64,000 nucleotides of DNA from an uncultured Prochlorococcus sp. (lineage in GTDB: Bacteria; Cyanobacteriota; Cyanobacteriia; PCC-6307; Cyanobiaceae), in NCBI RefSeq assembly GCF_902536725.1, contig NZ_CACAYO010000005.1, positions 1 to 64,000 on the forward strand, given 5' to 3'. The notes beneath the pieces are model-generated. The model had not been told where the DNA came from. It ran no database searches and was given only the letters and a program-made list of their open reading frames with translations. Positions 1 to 10,040 of the stretch are shown here, in pieces (the stretch's first letter is position 1; the number at the start of each line of letters is the position of its first letter). Position numbers and translations under genes: made by a program.

Positions 1-1575
1 CTCAGGCTCTGGAATGTCAGCCATCGCAACTTCTGTAGTGAGGAGCATAGCTGCAATAGATACTGAATCTTGAAGAGCTAATCTTATTACTTTGGTTGGA
101 TCTAATATTCCTGAATCTTTTAAATCCTCATATTTTCCTGAATTAGCATTGAAGCCTTTGTTAAGTCTTTTAATTTCAGCGACAACTACATCACCATTAA
201 AACCAGCATTTTTTGCTATTTGTTTAGTAGGTTCCAAAAGGGCTTCTTTTAATATATTTATCCCTGTTCTTAAATCATCGGAAGATTTTTGACTTAAATT
301 TAAAAGGTCATCTGATATTTCAATTAAAGTTTGTCCACCTCCAGAAACTACACCCTCTTCAATAGCAGCTTTCGTAGCATTAAGGGAATCTTCGATTCTT
401 AACTTTTTGAACTTCATCTCGGTTTCTGTTGCAGCTCCAACTTTGATAAGTGCTACTCCTCCAGCTAGTTTTGCTATCCTTTCATTGATTTTGTCCTGAT
501 CATACTCTGAGTCTGTTATTTCAACTTCTCTCTTTAATTTTTCTACTCGCGCTTTAACCAAATCTTTAGTGTCTTCGAAGGCAACAATTGTAGTTTTGTC
601 CTTCGTGATAGTTATTTTTTTTGCTTTGCCTAAATCATTAATAGATACTTTATCGAGTGTCATCGATTTATCTTCACTAATTAAGTTAGCTCCAGTAAGA
701 ATAGCAATATCTTCAAGGGCAGCTTTTCTTCTCTCGCCAAATAACGGAGCTCTTACTGAAGCTACATTTAACACTCCACTATTCTTATTCAAAACCAATG
801 TGGTTAAAGCCTCTCCTTCGATATCTTCAGCAAGAATGAGAAAAGGTGAGCCTGATTTCTGAATTTCTTCAAGTATTGGAACTAGATCAACTAAAGTTGA
901 AATTTTTTGATCAGTTATTAATATTTTAGGGTTTTCAAGTTCACAAACTTGTCTTTCTTGGTCTGTTACGAAATATGGAGAACTATAGCCTCTATCAAAA
1001 GACATTCCTTCAGTTATATCTAATTCTGTATCTAGTGATTGAGATTCTTCGACAGTTATTACACCATCTGAAGTAACAATATCCATTGCCTTCGATATTA
1101 TAGATCCAATTTCTTCATCACCTCCAGCACTAACTGTTGCAACTTTTTTGATATCAGAACCACTTAATGAAATACTTTTGGAACTTAATTTTTCTAGAAC
1201 AAAAGCCAAGCCTGCTTCCATACCTTTTTTTAACTCCATAGGACTAGCACCAGAAGCAATATTTTTTAATCCCTCTTGAACCATTTTCTGAGTCAAAATA
1301 GTGGCTGTTGTTGTTCCATCTCCTGCACTCTCTTTTGTCTTGGACGCAACTTGTTCTATTAATTTCGCACCCAAATTAGAAATAGGGCACTCAATCTCAA
1401 TCTCTTTAGCAACTGTGGACCCATCTCTCACTATATCTGGTGAACCAAATTTTCTGTCTATAACTACGTTTTTTGCTTTTGGCCCAATAGTAACCTTTAC
1501 CGCATTAGCTACGAAATTTACACCTTTTTCTAGCGCTTCTCTTGATTCATTAGAAAAACTTAACTGTTTAGCCAT
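1..1575 (-). CDS. groEL: 60-kDa chaperonin GroEL, GroEL2-like, 3' end cut by window edge
   Basis: ATP-dependent protein-folding chaperonin of the cytoplasm. The first 525 codons are present, from an ATG at 1575 ([20 protein letters not shown]) to ...MADIPEPE at the window edge, so only the short C-terminal tail is missing. Characteristic segments are visible: [20 protein letters not shown], the [12 protein letters not shown] nucleotide-binding loop and [10 protein letters not shown]-type sequence near residue 405 (here [15 protein letters not shown]). No groES lies upstream; the next gene is a small divergent membrane protein. Cyanobacteria usually carry a groES-groEL1 operon and a solitary groEL2, so a solitary copy suggests GroEL2; that assignment is inference. 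I saw no CIRCE inverted repeat in the 131 bp upstream. Family identity is very sure. Confidence 0.95.
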   Translation of the reverse strand, partial: MAKQLSFSNESREALEKGVNFVANAVKVTIGPKAKNVVIDRKFGSPDIVRDGSTVAKEIEIECPISNLGAKLIEQVASKTKESAGDGTTTATILTQKMVQEGLKNIASGASPMELKKGMEAGLAFVLEKLSSKSISLSGSDIKKVATVSAGGDEEIGSIISKAMDIVTSDGVITVEESQSLDTELDITEGMSFDRGYSSPYFVTDQERQVCELENPKILITDQKISTLVDLVPILEEIQKSGSPFLILAEDIEGEALTTLVLNKNSGVLNVASVRAPLFGERRKAALEDIAILTGANLISEDKSMTLDKVSINDLGKAKKITITKDKTTIVAFEDTKDLVKARVEKLKREVEITDSEYDQDKINERIAKLAGGVALIKVGAATETEMKFKKLRIEDSLNATKAAIEEGVVSGGGQTLIEISDDLLNLSQKSSDDLRTGINILKEALLEPTKQIAKNAGFNGDVVVAEIKRLNKGFNANSGKYEDLKDSGILDPTKVIRLALQDSVSIAAMLLTTEVAMADIPEPE

Positions 1576-1706
1576 GTTTACTCGATCTCTAGTCTTATTC
1601 TAATCTCCCATAGAATCATTTTTAAGGGATATTTAATTAAGTGGGGAAAGCCGAATTTCTTTTAATTAGAGATACAAATTAACCCAAATAAGAGTATCTT
1701 TAAGTT

Positions 1707-1886
1707 ATGGAAGAAACAAATAATCTTATTTTTACTCTTACCGCAATTCTCGCGATTGCTATGACACTGATATACTTTCCTCTAAGATTTTTCTTGACAT
1801 TAACTGCTAGAAGTCGAAGACTAAAACTTTTACAAAAAATTAGAAGGTTGAGAGATGAATTAGGCCAGCCTTATGAAAGTACATAA
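1707..1886 (+). CDS. small conserved single-pass membrane protein, function unknown
   Basis: A 59-codon frame from ATG 1707 to TAA 1884-1886. The protein begins MEETNNLIFTLTAILAIAMT, has one hydrophobic helix at about residues 7-33, then a strongly basic stretch (RSRRLKLLQKIRRLRDELG) that would lie on the cytoplasmic/stromal face. It sits divergently from groEL, and its stop codon is immediately followed by the stop codon of fabG on the other strand. The exact fit between neighbours and the coherent membrane-plus-amphipathic-helix layout argue for a real gene. I do not recognise a named family. Confidence 0.75.
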   Translation: MEETNNLIFTLTAILAIAMTLIYFPLRFFLTLTARSRRLKLLQKIRRLRDELGQPYEST

Positions 1887-2636
1887 CTAAATATTCATAC
1901 CCCCGTCTATACTGATTGTTTGCCCTGTAATGTAACTTCCTGCATCACTTGAAACTAAGAATGACACTAAGTTTGCAATTTGAGTACAACTTCCTAATTT
2001 CCCTAAAGGTATAGCTTTAAGAATCTTTTCAGTATTAAGATTTTCAGTCATCTCTGTTTCTATAAAACCTGGAGCTATTGCATTAACATTTATACCTCTT
2101 GAGGCAAATTCTTTAGCGCAAGTTTTGGTAAATCCAATAACTCCAGCTTTGGCTGCAGAATAATTTGCTTGACCAGGATTACCAATTATGCCAACAACAG
2201 ATGAAATATTTATGATGTTACCACTTCTTTTTTTCATCATAAATTTGGAAGCATATTTTGTACAAAGAAAAACTCCTTTTAGGTTTGTATTTAGTACATC
2301 GTCCCATTGTTCCGATTTCATTCTCATCAATAGTCCATCTCTCGTAATGCCAGCATTGTTAATGAGGATATCAATGTTGCCACTAATTTTGATTATTTCT
2401 TCAAAAGCTGAACTGACAGAATCCTCTTTCGAAACATCAAATTTTAATTTATGAGCTTTACCTCCTGAATTTTTTATTAAATTTATAACTTCTTCAGCTT
2501 TTTCATCAGAAGAAGAGTAATTAATGAAAACTTCTGCTCCCAATCGGCTTAGTTCTAAAGCAATTTCTTTACCAATTCCTCTGCTAGCTCCAGTGATTAA
2601 AGCAATTTTGCCTGATAATGAATCTTTATTGGACAT
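1887..2636 (-). CDS. fabG: 3-oxoacyl-[acyl-carrier-protein] reductase FabG
   Basis: NADPH-dependent reduction of 3-oxoacyl-ACP in type II fatty acid synthesis; cytoplasmic. The 249-residue length is typical. It has the SDR fold signature TGASRGIGKE near residue 16, NNAG (residues 92-95), catalytic Ser in NISSVVG and the YSAAK (Tyr-x3-Lys) pair near 159-163, and the C-terminal GQTISIDGGMNI typical of FabG. ATG start at 2636, with 92 bp to the divergent ispD. Its stop abuts that of the small gene at 1707-1886 with no spacer. Some SDRs with this signature act on other substrates, but overall similarity is closest to housekeeping FabG. Confidence 0.93.
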   Translation of the reverse strand: MSNKDSLSGKIALITGASRGIGKEIALELSRLGAEVFINYSSSDEKAEEVINLIKNSGGKAHKLKFDVSKEDSVSSAFEEIIKISGNIDILINNAGITRDGLLMRMKSEQWDDVLNTNLKGVFLCTKYASKFMMKKRSGNIINISSVVGIIGNPGQANYSAAKAGVIGFTKTCAKEFASRGINVNAIAPGFIETEMTENLNTEKILKAIPLGKLGSCTQIANLVSFLVSSDAGSYITGQTISIDGGMNI

Positions 2637-2728
2637 TATGAAATTTTATAATTTTCAATCGTAGTACTATTTGTGTAAAGATATTGCTTTTATTTATAAT
2701 TGTCTAGAAAATATTAAGACCTTCTATT

Positions 2729-3400
2729 GTGCACTTTTTAATACCAGCTGCAGGGAGCGGTAGCAGAATGAAAGCTGGAAAAAATAAATTACTTATTGAT
2801 TTAGAGGGAGAGTCTTTGATTTATTGGACACTTAAATCTGTATTTTCTGCAAGCTCAATAAATTGGGTTGGAATAATTGGGCAACCGAAAGATAAAAATT
2901 TATTACTTAATTCAGCCAAGGATTTCGCTCATAAAGTTCATTGGATTAATGGTGGTGACACCAGACAACATTCGGTTTTTAATGGCTTAAAAGCGTTACC
3001 AAAAGATGCTGAAAAAGTTTTAATACATGATGGCGCTAGATGTCTAATTAATCCTGAATTGATAGATCTTTGTGCCAAGAAATTAGATGAAAATGAAGCT
3101 GTAATTTTGGCTACCAAGGTTACTGACACGATAAAGATTGTTGATAATGAAGGTTTCATTAAAGAAACACCAGATAGACATTATTTATGGGCAGCTCAAA
3201 CTCCTCAGGGCTTTTTAGTAGATAGATTGAAAAAAGCTCATGTGATGGCAATTAATAAAAACTGGAAAGTAACAGATGATGCATCACTATTCGAAATGCT
3301 TAATTGGAAAGTGAAGATTATTGAGGGAACTTATTCAAATATAAAAATCACATCCCCAATAGATTTGAAAATAGCAAAACTTTTTGTGAAGAACCCCTAG
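2729..3400 (+). CDS. ispD: 2-C-methyl-D-erythritol 4-phosphate cytidylyltransferase IspD
   Basis: Third step of the MEP isoprenoid pathway: transfers CMP to MEP. In a cyanobacterium the products feed carotenoids, phytyl chains and plastoquinone. 223 residues from a GTG start ([20 protein letters not shown]). The glycine-rich nucleotide-binding loop PAAGSGSRM and its Lys, the VLIHDGAR segment and the TDDASLFE motif are all IspD features. The usual DAARP near residue 110 reads DGARCL here, a mild variant. The stop TAG is directly followed by the reverse stop of the LD-carboxypeptidase gene. Confidence 0.93.
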   Translation: MHFLIPAAGSGSRMKAGKNKLLIDLEGESLIYWTLKSVFSASSINWVGIIGQPKDKNLLLNSAKDFAHKVHWINGGDTRQHSVFNGLKALPKDAEKVLIHDGARCLINPELIDLCAKKLDENEAVILATKVTDTIKIVDNEGFIKETPDRHYLWAAQTPQGFLVDRLKKAHVMAINKNWKVTDDASLFEMLNWKVKIIEGTYSNIKITSPIDLKIAKLFVKNP

Positions 3401-4270
3401 TTAAAAAGGTGTATCGATACTAAGAATGCCATCATCACCATTCAAGGTGGCTTCGTATCCTAAAGGAATGCAAGCATTCCCCGATATATGGCCTATTGGG
3501 AGGTCAAAAAGAATAGGAAAATCAAACTCTTGGAGTCTTTCACTAATGCAGTTTTTTAGTAAATCTTTCCATTCAAGGTCGCTGGAATCACTAGAAAAAC
3601 TTCCAAATCCAATGCCAGCAATTTCAGTAAGTGTTTTAGTCATTCTGAGGTAAGTCAACATGCGATCAATTTTATAGATATCTTCATTAATATCTTCAAA
3701 AATTATTATTTTCCCTTTGCAATCTGGAAAGTGATTAGTACCAATTAAAAAAGTAGCAATAGTTAAGTTAGAAACGATAACTTCTCCTTTAGCTTTTCCA
3801 GCTCTTAAAGGAATTCCTCTTATGTCCTCAACATATCCCTCAAAAAGAAAATTTCTTAATCTCTCAAGACTCCACTCTGGCTCTTTGAAAAGGCTAGTAA
3901 CCATTGGGCCATGAATAGAACCTATAAATCCTTGAGAATATTTAGATAGTAATAAAGAACATGTATCTGAGAATCCAAGCATTAAACCATGTTGCCAATT
4001 AGGTTCTTTTTCTAGAAGTCTTGCTGAACCCCAGCCTCCTTTTGCAAAAATGATTAGCTTACTATTTTGTGCTTTTTCAAGTTCTTCAAATCTAGTTAGA
4101 TCATCACCTGCAAAATAACTAAATTTTTTTGATAGAGAATTATTTTCATTAATTTCCAAACCCCAGTTTTTTAAGATTTCTATGCCTTTTTGAAAATTTT
4201 CATCTTCATCAATGAAGGAGCCTGGAGCTAAGATATCTATTAAATCCCCTTTTTTTAATCTAAAAACCAT
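3401..4270 (-). CDS. LD-carboxypeptidase (peptidase S66 family)
   Basis: Likely murein tetrapeptide LD-carboxypeptidase, trimming the D-Ala from recycled peptidoglycan tetrapeptides in the cytoplasm. 289 residues; no signal peptide (MVFRLKKGDLIDILAPGSFI). The S66 nucleophile motif is GGWGSARLLEK (Ser about residue 81), followed by SIHGPM and a later Glu/His region (IIFEDINEDIYKIDRML and PIGHISGNACIPLG). The family also includes microcin-type self-immunity enzymes (MccF), but with no toxin cluster nearby the murein role is more likely. It lies downstream of ubiA with a 9-bp gap, so the two may be co-transcribed. Confidence 0.85.
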   Translation of the reverse strand: MVFRLKKGDLIDILAPGSFIDEDENFQKGIEILKNWGLEINENNSLSKKFSYFAGDDLTRFEELEKAQNSKLIIFAKGGWGSARLLEKEPNWQHGLMLGFSDTCSLLLSKYSQGFIGSIHGPMVTSLFKEPEWSLERLRNFLFEGYVEDIRGIPLRAGKAKGEVIVSNLTIATFLIGTNHFPDCKGKIIIFEDINEDIYKIDRMLTYLRMTKTLTEIAGIGFGSFSSDSSDLEWKDLLKNCISERLQEFDFPILFDLPIGHISGNACIPLGYEATLNGDDGILSIDTPF

Positions 4271-4279
4271 ATTTAGAAT

Positions 4280-5188
4280 TTATGAGGCAATAATAATTCC
4301 TAATAAAATGACTCCTCCATAAATTGATTGATTTTTGAAGTGATTGCCAATATTTTTTATTGATTGCTTTTCCTCAGGAAATACTTTTAGTATATCTCTC
4401 TGCATTAAGATTGACGTTGCAAGCCAAATTGGCCAAAAAATAAAATCCATTTGATTAATAAATCCGCATATTGCGAGAAAAAAAGAAGTTAAAAAATAAC
4501 AAATATGAATGGTTATTTTTGTATTGTTCTGGAGGTTAACAGCGGAACTATTGATTCCAATTTTGATATCATATTTTTTATCTGCTAAAGCATAAATCGT
4601 GTCAAAGCCAAAAGTCCAAAAAATGGTAGCTAGCCAGCAAAATAATAAAACTATACTATTTAAATTGCCTTCATTTGCAGCCCAGGGAATTAAGACAGCA
4701 AAACCCCAGCATATGGATAAGATTAATTGAGGATATTTAAACCATCTTTTGGCAGAAGGATAAATTAAAATGATAGGTAAAGCTAAAAAAGCAAGTGAAA
4801 TTGAAAGGATTCTTCCAGGCTGAGGTAGTGACAAAGTTAGAAAGAAGCTACATAAAATTAAAAACAAAAGAATTGAATAAGCTGTTTTAAGACTGATTTT
4901 ATTTGCAGCTAGAGGTCTATCTTTTGTTCTAACAACTCTTTGATCAATTTTTTTGTCCCAAATATCATTAACCACGCAGCCTAATCCACTTACTAGTAGT
5001 CCTCCCAGTATTATTCTTAGCAACATTAAAAATGTTGGATTAGCATCTGGGGTTAAATATAAACTCCATCCAGCAGGAATAAGTAAGATCATTCTTCCAG
5101 TCGGCTTATTCCACCTTAATAATTCAAATAAAGTACTTAATTTAATTTGCCGATTTTCATTTTGCATATGACCTATTGTATATTTCAT
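4280..5188 (-). CDS. ubiA: 4-hydroxybenzoate polyprenyltransferase (plastoquinone pathway)
   Basis: Membrane prenyltransferase that attaches a solanesyl-type chain to 4-hydroxybenzoate, the cyanobacterial entry to plastoquinone. 302 residues with about eight hydrophobic helices. It has both Asp-rich Mg-prenyl-diphosphate sites: NDIWDKKIDQ (about residues 78-87) followed by RTKDRPL, and DKKYDIKIG in the second half. The start may be ATG 5188 or the internal ATG 5167 (MQNENRQIK); the segment after the second Met is the more family-like. It is divergent from ppx and upstream of the LD-carboxypeptidase gene. Other UbiA members (tocopherol, chlorophyll synthase) differ in motif context. Confidence 0.88.
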   Translation of the reverse strand: MKYTIGHMQNENRQIKLSTLFELLRWNKPTGRMILLIPAGWSLYLTPDANPTFLMLLRIILGGLLVSGLGCVVNDIWDKKIDQRVVRTKDRPLAANKISLKTAYSILLFLILCSFFLTLSLPQPGRILSISLAFLALPIILIYPSAKRWFKYPQLILSICWGFAVLIPWAANEGNLNSIVLLFCWLATIFWTFGFDTIYALADKKYDIKIGINSSAVNLQNNTKITIHICYFLTSFFLAICGFINQMDFIFWPIWLATSILMQRDILKVFPEEKQSIKNIGNHFKNQSIYGGVILLGIIIAS

Positions 5189-5292
5189 AACTTTAAATAA
5201 TCTTACTTGGATTAAATGATTTCTATTATTTAATAATAAATGTTGGGTATATTTATAAATGGATTAAAGATATCTTCGTCTTATAAAAACAA

Positions 5293-6888
5293 ATGATACT
5301 GAAACAAGATTTAAGATATTTTCAAGAAAAGCAAATTTTAGTAGCTTCTATAGATATTGGAACTAACTCTACACATCTCTTGGTAGCAGAAATTAATCTA
5401 GAATTAAAATCTTTTTCAATAAAATTTACTGATAAATCAACCACTCGCCTTGGAGAAAGAGATGAGGAGGGTAATCTTACTGAAGAATCAATCCAAAGGG
5501 CATTAGTTACTCTTAAGAGATTTAAGGAATATTGTAAAAGTAATGGAGTAAAACAAATAGTAACAGCAGCAACAAGTGCAGTTAGGGAAGCTCCAAACGG
5601 TCAAGATTTTATTAGAAGAGTTCTTGATGAAACTGATATTCAAATAGAAATGATAAGTGGTTCTGAGGAAGCCAGATTAATTTACCTTGGTGTTCTTTCT
5701 GGTATGTCTTTTGAAGATCAGTCTTTTGTAATCATAGATATTGGAGGAGGATCTACAGAATTAATACTTGCAGATAAAAAAGATGCTATAGCTCTTACTA
5801 GTTCGAGAATTGGTGCGGTAAGACTTAAAAATGATTTTTTAAATAAAGGGCCTATAACTTCAGGAAGATCGAGTTTTTTAACAACTTTTATTAAAGGATC
5901 TTTAGAACCATCTGTTCGAAAAATAAAAAGTAGATCTAAGGGAGATAAGCCTTTATCTATGATTGCAACCAGTGGCACTGCAACCTCATTAGGAAATTTG
6001 ATTTTAGATGATTTGGGAGAATCTAAACAAAAGTTGCATGGTTATAAATTCAAAAGGGAAAATTTACAAAATGTATTGGAAAAACTTATTAAATTGCCAG
6101 TTTCGGAAATCAAGAAAATACCTTCATTAAGTGAGAGAAGAGCAGAAATAATTATTCCAGGAGCATTGATATTAAACACTGCAATGGAGATGTTGAACTT
6201 TGATGAATTAACAATAAGTGAGAGGGCGCTTCGAGAGGGTTTGGTTGTGGATTGGATGCTTCGTAAAGGCATAATTAAAAATGAGTTAAATATTCAAGGC
6301 AATATTAGAAAAACAACTATAGTTCATCAGGCCAGAAAGTTTGGAGTAGATAATACAAGAGCTGAGAAAGTTATTGATATTGCCTTGCAAATCTATGATC
6401 AGACTAAAAATATCTTTCATAGCGATAATGACCCTAAAGCTAAAGAACTTCTTTGGGCAGCTTCTAATCTTTATAATTGTGGGAAATATGTGAATGTTGG
6501 TTCATATCACAAACACTCTTGGTACTTAATAAAAAATTGTGAGTTGTTGGGATATTCTGAAGCAGAAACAAATATTATTGCTTCAATTGCTAGATACCAT
6601 AGAAAGACTCTACCCAAGAAAAGACATGAGTCTTGGCAAAATTTAATATCCAAAGAAGATAAAACATTAGTTCTTGAAATGTCATTAATCCTGAGACTAG
6701 CAGCTGCTCTTGATCAAAGACCTGACAAGGTGATTTCCTCAGTTCAAATAAAATTGCAGGAAAATAATCTTACATTTCAACTTTTACCTATAGATAGAAA
6801 CCATGATCTTCTTCTTGAAAAATGGAACTTAGGATTATGCCGTAATGTAATAAAAGAACTAAAGAATTTGGAATTAAAAGTTATTTAG
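5293..6888 (+). CDS. ppx: exopolyphosphatase / Ppx-GppA phosphatase
   Basis: Processive release of phosphate from polyphosphate, possibly also pppGpp hydrolysis. 531 residues. The N-terminal ASKHA ATPase-like domain starts at about residue 17 (VASIDIGTNSTHLLVAEI), with the second phosphate loop VIIDIGGGSTELILADK near 145-160. The C-terminal third has an HD-like helical region (SLYNCGKYVN..., SIARYHRKTLPKK), typical of the long Ppx form. Its 3' end overlaps the convergent HTH gene by 8 bp. A weak inverted repeat, AACTAAA / TTTAGTT, followed by T residues spans the stop codon and might end transcription. Confidence 0.9.
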   Translation: MILKQDLRYFQEKQILVASIDIGTNSTHLLVAEINLELKSFSIKFTDKSTTRLGERDEEGNLTEESIQRALVTLKRFKEYCKSNGVKQIVTAATSAVREAPNGQDFIRRVLDETDIQIEMISGSEEARLIYLGVLSGMSFEDQSFVIIDIGGGSTELILADKKDAIALTSSRIGAVRLKNDFLNKGPITSGRSSFLTTFIKGSLEPSVRKIKSRSKGDKPLSMIATSGTATSLGNLILDDLGESKQKLHGYKFKRENLQNVLEKLIKLPVSEIKKIPSLSERRAEIIIPGALILNTAMEMLNFDELTISERALREGLVVDWMLRKGIIKNELNIQGNIRKTTIVHQARKFGVDNTRAEKVIDIALQIYDQTKNIFHSDNDPKAKELLWAASNLYNCGKYVNVGSYHKHSWYLIKNCELLGYSEAETNIIASIARYHRKTLPKKRHESWQNLISKEDKTLVLEMSLILRLAAALDQRPDKVISSVQIKLQENNLTFQLLPIDRNHDLLLEKWNLGLCRNVIKELKNLELKVI

Positions 6889-7375
6889 TTTTTTTAATAA
6901 GTTCTTGTTTTGGAGTTTGATTCTGAGAAGAATCTGAAAATAAATTGAAAATTAAGGACGAGGCGATTAGTCCGAGAAAGCCTGAAACTAAAATAAATAT
7001 TAGGAATCCTAGTGGATTAAAATTTTTAGATTGCCTAGTTTTATAGTTTTTTTTGGAAACTTCTTCAACTATTTCTTCAATTTTTACTTCACTCCTCTCT
7101 GTCTTGAATTCATCCATTAAAAATTCTGTATCAAGTTTTAGCTTCTGTGAAATCCTTCTAATCATTGCTTTGATAAATACTTTTTCAGGTAGTTTTTCTT
7201 CATTACCTTCCTCTATGGCTTCAAGTTGATGAGCTCCAATTTTTAAATCAGAAGCCAATTCTTCAATTGATTGATTTTTACTTAACCTAGCCTCTTTAAT
7301 GAAATTTCCAATTCTTTTTAAAGAGGAATCTCCTCCTTTATTGTTGATTCCCGAAACAGATTTTATTTCTTTCAA
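6881..7375 (-). CDS. membrane-anchored helix-turn-helix protein (RodZ N-terminus-like)
   Basis: 164 residues, apparently from a TTG codon at 7375. An Xre/HTH_25-type helix-turn-helix occupies about residues 22-90 (IGNFIKEARLSKNQSIEELA ... LEAIEEGNEEKLPEKVFIKA), followed by a charged linker and one transmembrane helix at about 124-147 (FLIFILVSGFLGLIASSLIF). The extracytoplasmic tail is only about 17 residues, whereas E. coli RodZ has a large periplasmic domain. The LPEKVFIKAMIRRIS segment matches the RodZ consensus closely. A shape/cytoskeleton-anchoring role is inferred. It is last in the minus-strand run petC-petA-lgt-cobM. Confidence 0.75.
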   Translation of the reverse strand: MKEIKSVSGINNKGGDSSLKRIGNFIKEARLSKNQSIEELASDLKIGAHQLEAIEEGNEEKLPEKVFIKAMIRRISQKLKLDTEFLMDEFKTERSEVKIEEIVEEVSKKNYKTRQSKNFNPLGFLIFILVSGFLGLIASSLIFNLFSDSSQNQTPKQELIKKTK

Positions 7376-7424
7376 AGCAAATAAATTTTTACTAATTATA
7401 GTAATTAATATTTTTCTATCAACT

Positions 7425-8186
7425 TTAAGATTTTTTATTCCTAAAGAGATGCTTATAAGATGGGTTATAAAGATTAGATCTTTTTTGAAAATTTCTAATT
7501 GCTGGGCTAATTATGTAAATGGTTGTTCTAATTAGTTTTTTCTCAATAGAAAATTTTTCCATATCTTTTAATTCTATTAATGATGTCCAACCTTCATCCC
7601 AAGATACTCTAAATCCGACAATCACTTTAGTCTCTGGAGGGTAAAACTCTAGTAAAGTTTCTTGAGACCTTTTCACATGCCTAGCACTTAGATATAGACA
7701 TATAGAGGAATTGTGTTTCGCAAGATCTTTCAGAGATTCTTTTACGGGCATCCCTGTTCGACCTCCTGCTCTAGTTAAAATTATTGTTTGCGTTACGTCA
7801 GGGATGGTTAACTCAGCTTCATGATACGCTGCAGCAACTTGAAAAGCACTTACTCCAGGAACAACCTCGATTTCAATTTTTTCGTTTTTCAAAATTTTGA
7901 TTTGCTCTCTAATTGCTCCAAAAATGCAAGGGTCTCCATCATGCAACCTTACAACAGTTTTCCCTGCCTTAAATTTTTCTATCATAATTGAGGTGATTTG
8001 CTCTAAATTAAGTGAACTCGTTTTTATTTTTTCAGAACCTTCTTTAGCAGAATCTAAAATCTTTTCAGGAATTAGAGAATCAGTCCAAATAATGACATCT
8101 GCAATTTCTATCTTTTTTAATGCTTTTAAAGTTAATAATTCTGGATCGCCTGGACCAGCACCAATAAAGGATATTTTGTTATCCAT
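7425..8186 (-). CDS. cobM: precorrin-4 C11-methyltransferase CobM
   Basis: SAM-dependent methylation at C-11 of the corrin ring in (pseudo)cobalamin synthesis. A GTG at 8204 is possible, but ATG 8186 ([20 protein letters not shown]) gives the usual N terminus; 253 residues. The tetrapyrrole methylase signature [15 protein letters not shown] and the site around [13 protein letters not shown] and [13 protein letters not shown] are clear, as is [11 protein letters not shown], characteristic of CobM/CbiF. It overlaps the upstream lgt by 8 bp from this start. Other cobalamin genes in the window (cobK, cobO) are dispersed singly. Confidence 0.92.
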   Translation of the reverse strand: MDNKISFIGAGPGDPELLTLKALKKIEIADVIIWTDSLIPEKILDSAKEGSEKIKTSSLNLEQITSIMIEKFKAGKTVVRLHDGDPCIFGAIREQIKILKNEKIEIEVVPGVSAFQVAAAYHEAELTIPDVTQTIILTRAGGRTGMPVKESLKDLAKHNSSICLYLSARHVKRSQETLLEFYPPETKVIVGFRVSWDEGWTSLIELKDMEKFSIEKKLIRTTIYIISPAIRNFQKRSNLYNPSYKHLFRNKKS

Positions 8187-9072
8187 TTTTTCTTTTTTCC
8201 CCACTATAAGTTCTCAATCTTAAAAAAAATATTCCAATTAATCCAGAAGAAAATAGAAAAATACTTATAAATTGAGCCATTCTTATACCGCCATCACAGA
8301 AAGGTGGAAGTCCACCAATGCATAGTGGGTCAGTTCTCAACCCTTCAATCCAGAATCTTCCAAAGCTATAACTTATTAAATAAAGACAGCTAATAAAGCC
8401 AGGCCTGAAAAAATCTGTTTTATTTTGTTTATTAAAGGTAATAATAAGGACGATGAAAATTAAAAGATTCCATAATGACTCATAGAGAAATGTAGGATGA
8501 AAGAATTCATAATTAATAAATTCTAAAGGCCTATTTTGGATAGGTATAAATAATTTCCAAGGCAAATTTGTGGGAACTCCAAAGGCTTCATTATTGAAAA
8601 AGTTTCCCCACCTTCCTATTGATTGTCCAAGAATAATCGAGGGTATTAATATATCTATAAAAGTTTTTAAATTAATTTTTTTCGACTTACAGAAATAGAT
8701 AATAGATATTAATCCTCCAATTAGACCTCCATGGATTGCTATGCCTCCTTCCCAAACTGCAAGAAAAGAAGGTATTTGAATGATGTTATTGAATAGTTCA
8801 AAAGAAGTAAAAAAGTTCTCTCCGCTATATTGCCTCCACTCAAAAATTACGTAATAAGCTCTAGCTCCAATTATTGAAGAGATTATTAATGATGGAAGTA
8901 TTTCACTAATATACTCTGGGTTAATATTTCTTGCCTTTGCTAGTTTTTTAGAGACAAATAGGCCTATTAAAACTGAAACCGAAATAAGAAGTCCGTACCA
9001 TCTAATAGTTATAAATCCTAAATTTAAAAAAGTTTCTCCTGGAGATTGTATAAAAGCTTGAAGTATAAGCAT
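8179..9072 (-). CDS. lgt: prolipoprotein diacylglyceryl transferase Lgt
   Basis: Integral membrane enzyme that transfers diacylglycerol from phosphatidylglycerol to the lipobox cysteine of prelipoproteins. 297 residues, seven or so membrane helices. Family marks: the RWYGLLI segment after the first helix, HGGLIGG in the middle, and the Lgt signature [13 protein letters not shown], followed by [11 protein letters not shown]. Ten bp after petA and overlapping cobM, it is probably read from the petC promoter in a petC-petA-lgt-cobM transcript. Confidence 0.95.
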   Translation of the reverse strand: MLILQAFIQSPGETFLNLGFITIRWYGLLISVSVLIGLFVSKKLAKARNINPEYISEILPSLIISSIIGARAYYVIFEWRQYSGENFFTSFELFNNIIQIPSFLAVWEGGIAIHGGLIGGLISIIYFCKSKKINLKTFIDILIPSIILGQSIGRWGNFFNNEAFGVPTNLPWKLFIPIQNRPLEFINYEFFHPTFLYESLWNLLIFIVLIITFNKQNKTDFFRPGFISCLYLISYSFGRFWIEGLRTDPLCIGGLPPFCDGGIRMAQFISIFLFSSGLIGIFFLRLRTYSGEKRKNG

Positions 9073-9082
9073 TTAGAGAAAG

Positions 9083-10036
9083 TTAGATACCCTCTGCTGC
9101 TTGCACTTTTTCTACTTGTTTTTTCTTTAATACTAAAAGTATTTGTGTTAGGCCTACACCAATAAAGAATGCAATCAATCCAATAACTCTATAAGGGCTC
9201 TGAAGTACAACCTCAGCATCTAATTGACCAAAGCCACCAACGTTGGGATCATTAGTGAGAGGATCACCTACATTAATTTTGTCTTGCGCTTTTACGATAA
9301 GTTGAGGCCCAACAGGCACTGCTTCGGTAGTTATTTCACCATTATCGTTTTCTATATTGACTTGATAGCTACCATCTTCAATTGTTTCTATTGAATTAAT
9401 AGTTCCTGCGGTGGAAGAAGTGAATACTACATTATTGCTCTTGTCTCCAGTTGGATATACCTGACCTCTACCTCTATTGCCTCCAATATGTAACGAGTAT
9501 TTCCCATAATGATATTCTTTATTAGTGGATGGGTCAGGGGAAAGTACAGGGAAAACGATTTCTTTATTGGTATCGCCAGGTAAAGGTCCGACAATAATGA
9601 TATTATCTTTATCTTCACTGTAGTTAGTGAAATAAACCCCTTCTGTCTCTTCTTTTATTTCTTCGGTCCATCTTTCTTGTGGAGCAAGTTTAAAGCCATC
9701 AGGCAGCATTACAACGGCACCAACTTGTAATGGGACTTCCGAACCATCAGCCCCTATCTCTTTTAAATCATTTTTGTAGGGTATTTTGACTACAGCTTTG
9801 AAAACACTATCTGCTCCAACAGATTGTGGAACCTCTGCAATTGTGGGCATCTGAGCTAGATGACAATTTGCACAGACTATCTTACCTGTGGCTTCTCTTG
9901 GGGATTCGTAGTTTTGCTGAGCCCAAAATGGATAAGCAAAACTAATCTCTGGATAAAATATAATGCTTAAAATGAAAAGCAAACTACAGATAAATAAACT
10001 TGTTTTTTTCATGATTTGATTTTTAAGACCTTTCAT
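9083..10036 (-). CDS. petA: cytochrome f (PetA), cytochrome b6f complex
   Basis: c-type cytochrome subunit passing electrons from the Rieske protein to plastocyanin/cytochrome c6. The frame is open further upstream, but ATG 10036, 4 bp after the petC stop, gives the expected 317 residues; ATG 10012 is an alternative. A signal sequence (about residues 10-34) ends before YPFWAQQNY, so Tyr35 becomes the N-terminal axial haem ligand. CANCH (Cys55, Cys58, His59) binds the haem covalently. The C-terminal anchor is [20 protein letters not shown]. Co-transcription with petC is the universal cyanobacterial arrangement. Confidence 0.97.
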   Translation of the reverse strand: MKGLKNQIMKKTSLFICSLLFILSIIFYPEISFAYPFWAQQNYESPREATGKIVCANCHLAQMPTIAEVPQSVGADSVFKAVVKIPYKNDLKEIGADGSEVPLQVGAVVMLPDGFKLAPQERWTEEIKEETEGVYFTNYSEDKDNIIIVGPLPGDTNKEIVFPVLSPDPSTNKEYHYGKYSLHIGGNRGRGQVYPTGDKSNNVVFTSSTAGTINSIETIEDGSYQVNIENDNGEITTEAVPVGPQLIVKAQDKINVGDPLTNDPNVGGFGQLDAEVVLQSPYRVIGLIAFFIGVGLTQILLVLKKKQVEKVQAAEGI

Positions 10037-10040
10037 TTTT

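Noticed and set aside
1576-1706. CIRCE (HrcA) operator upstream of groEL
   Set aside because: No TTAGCACTC-type inverted repeat could be found in this interval.
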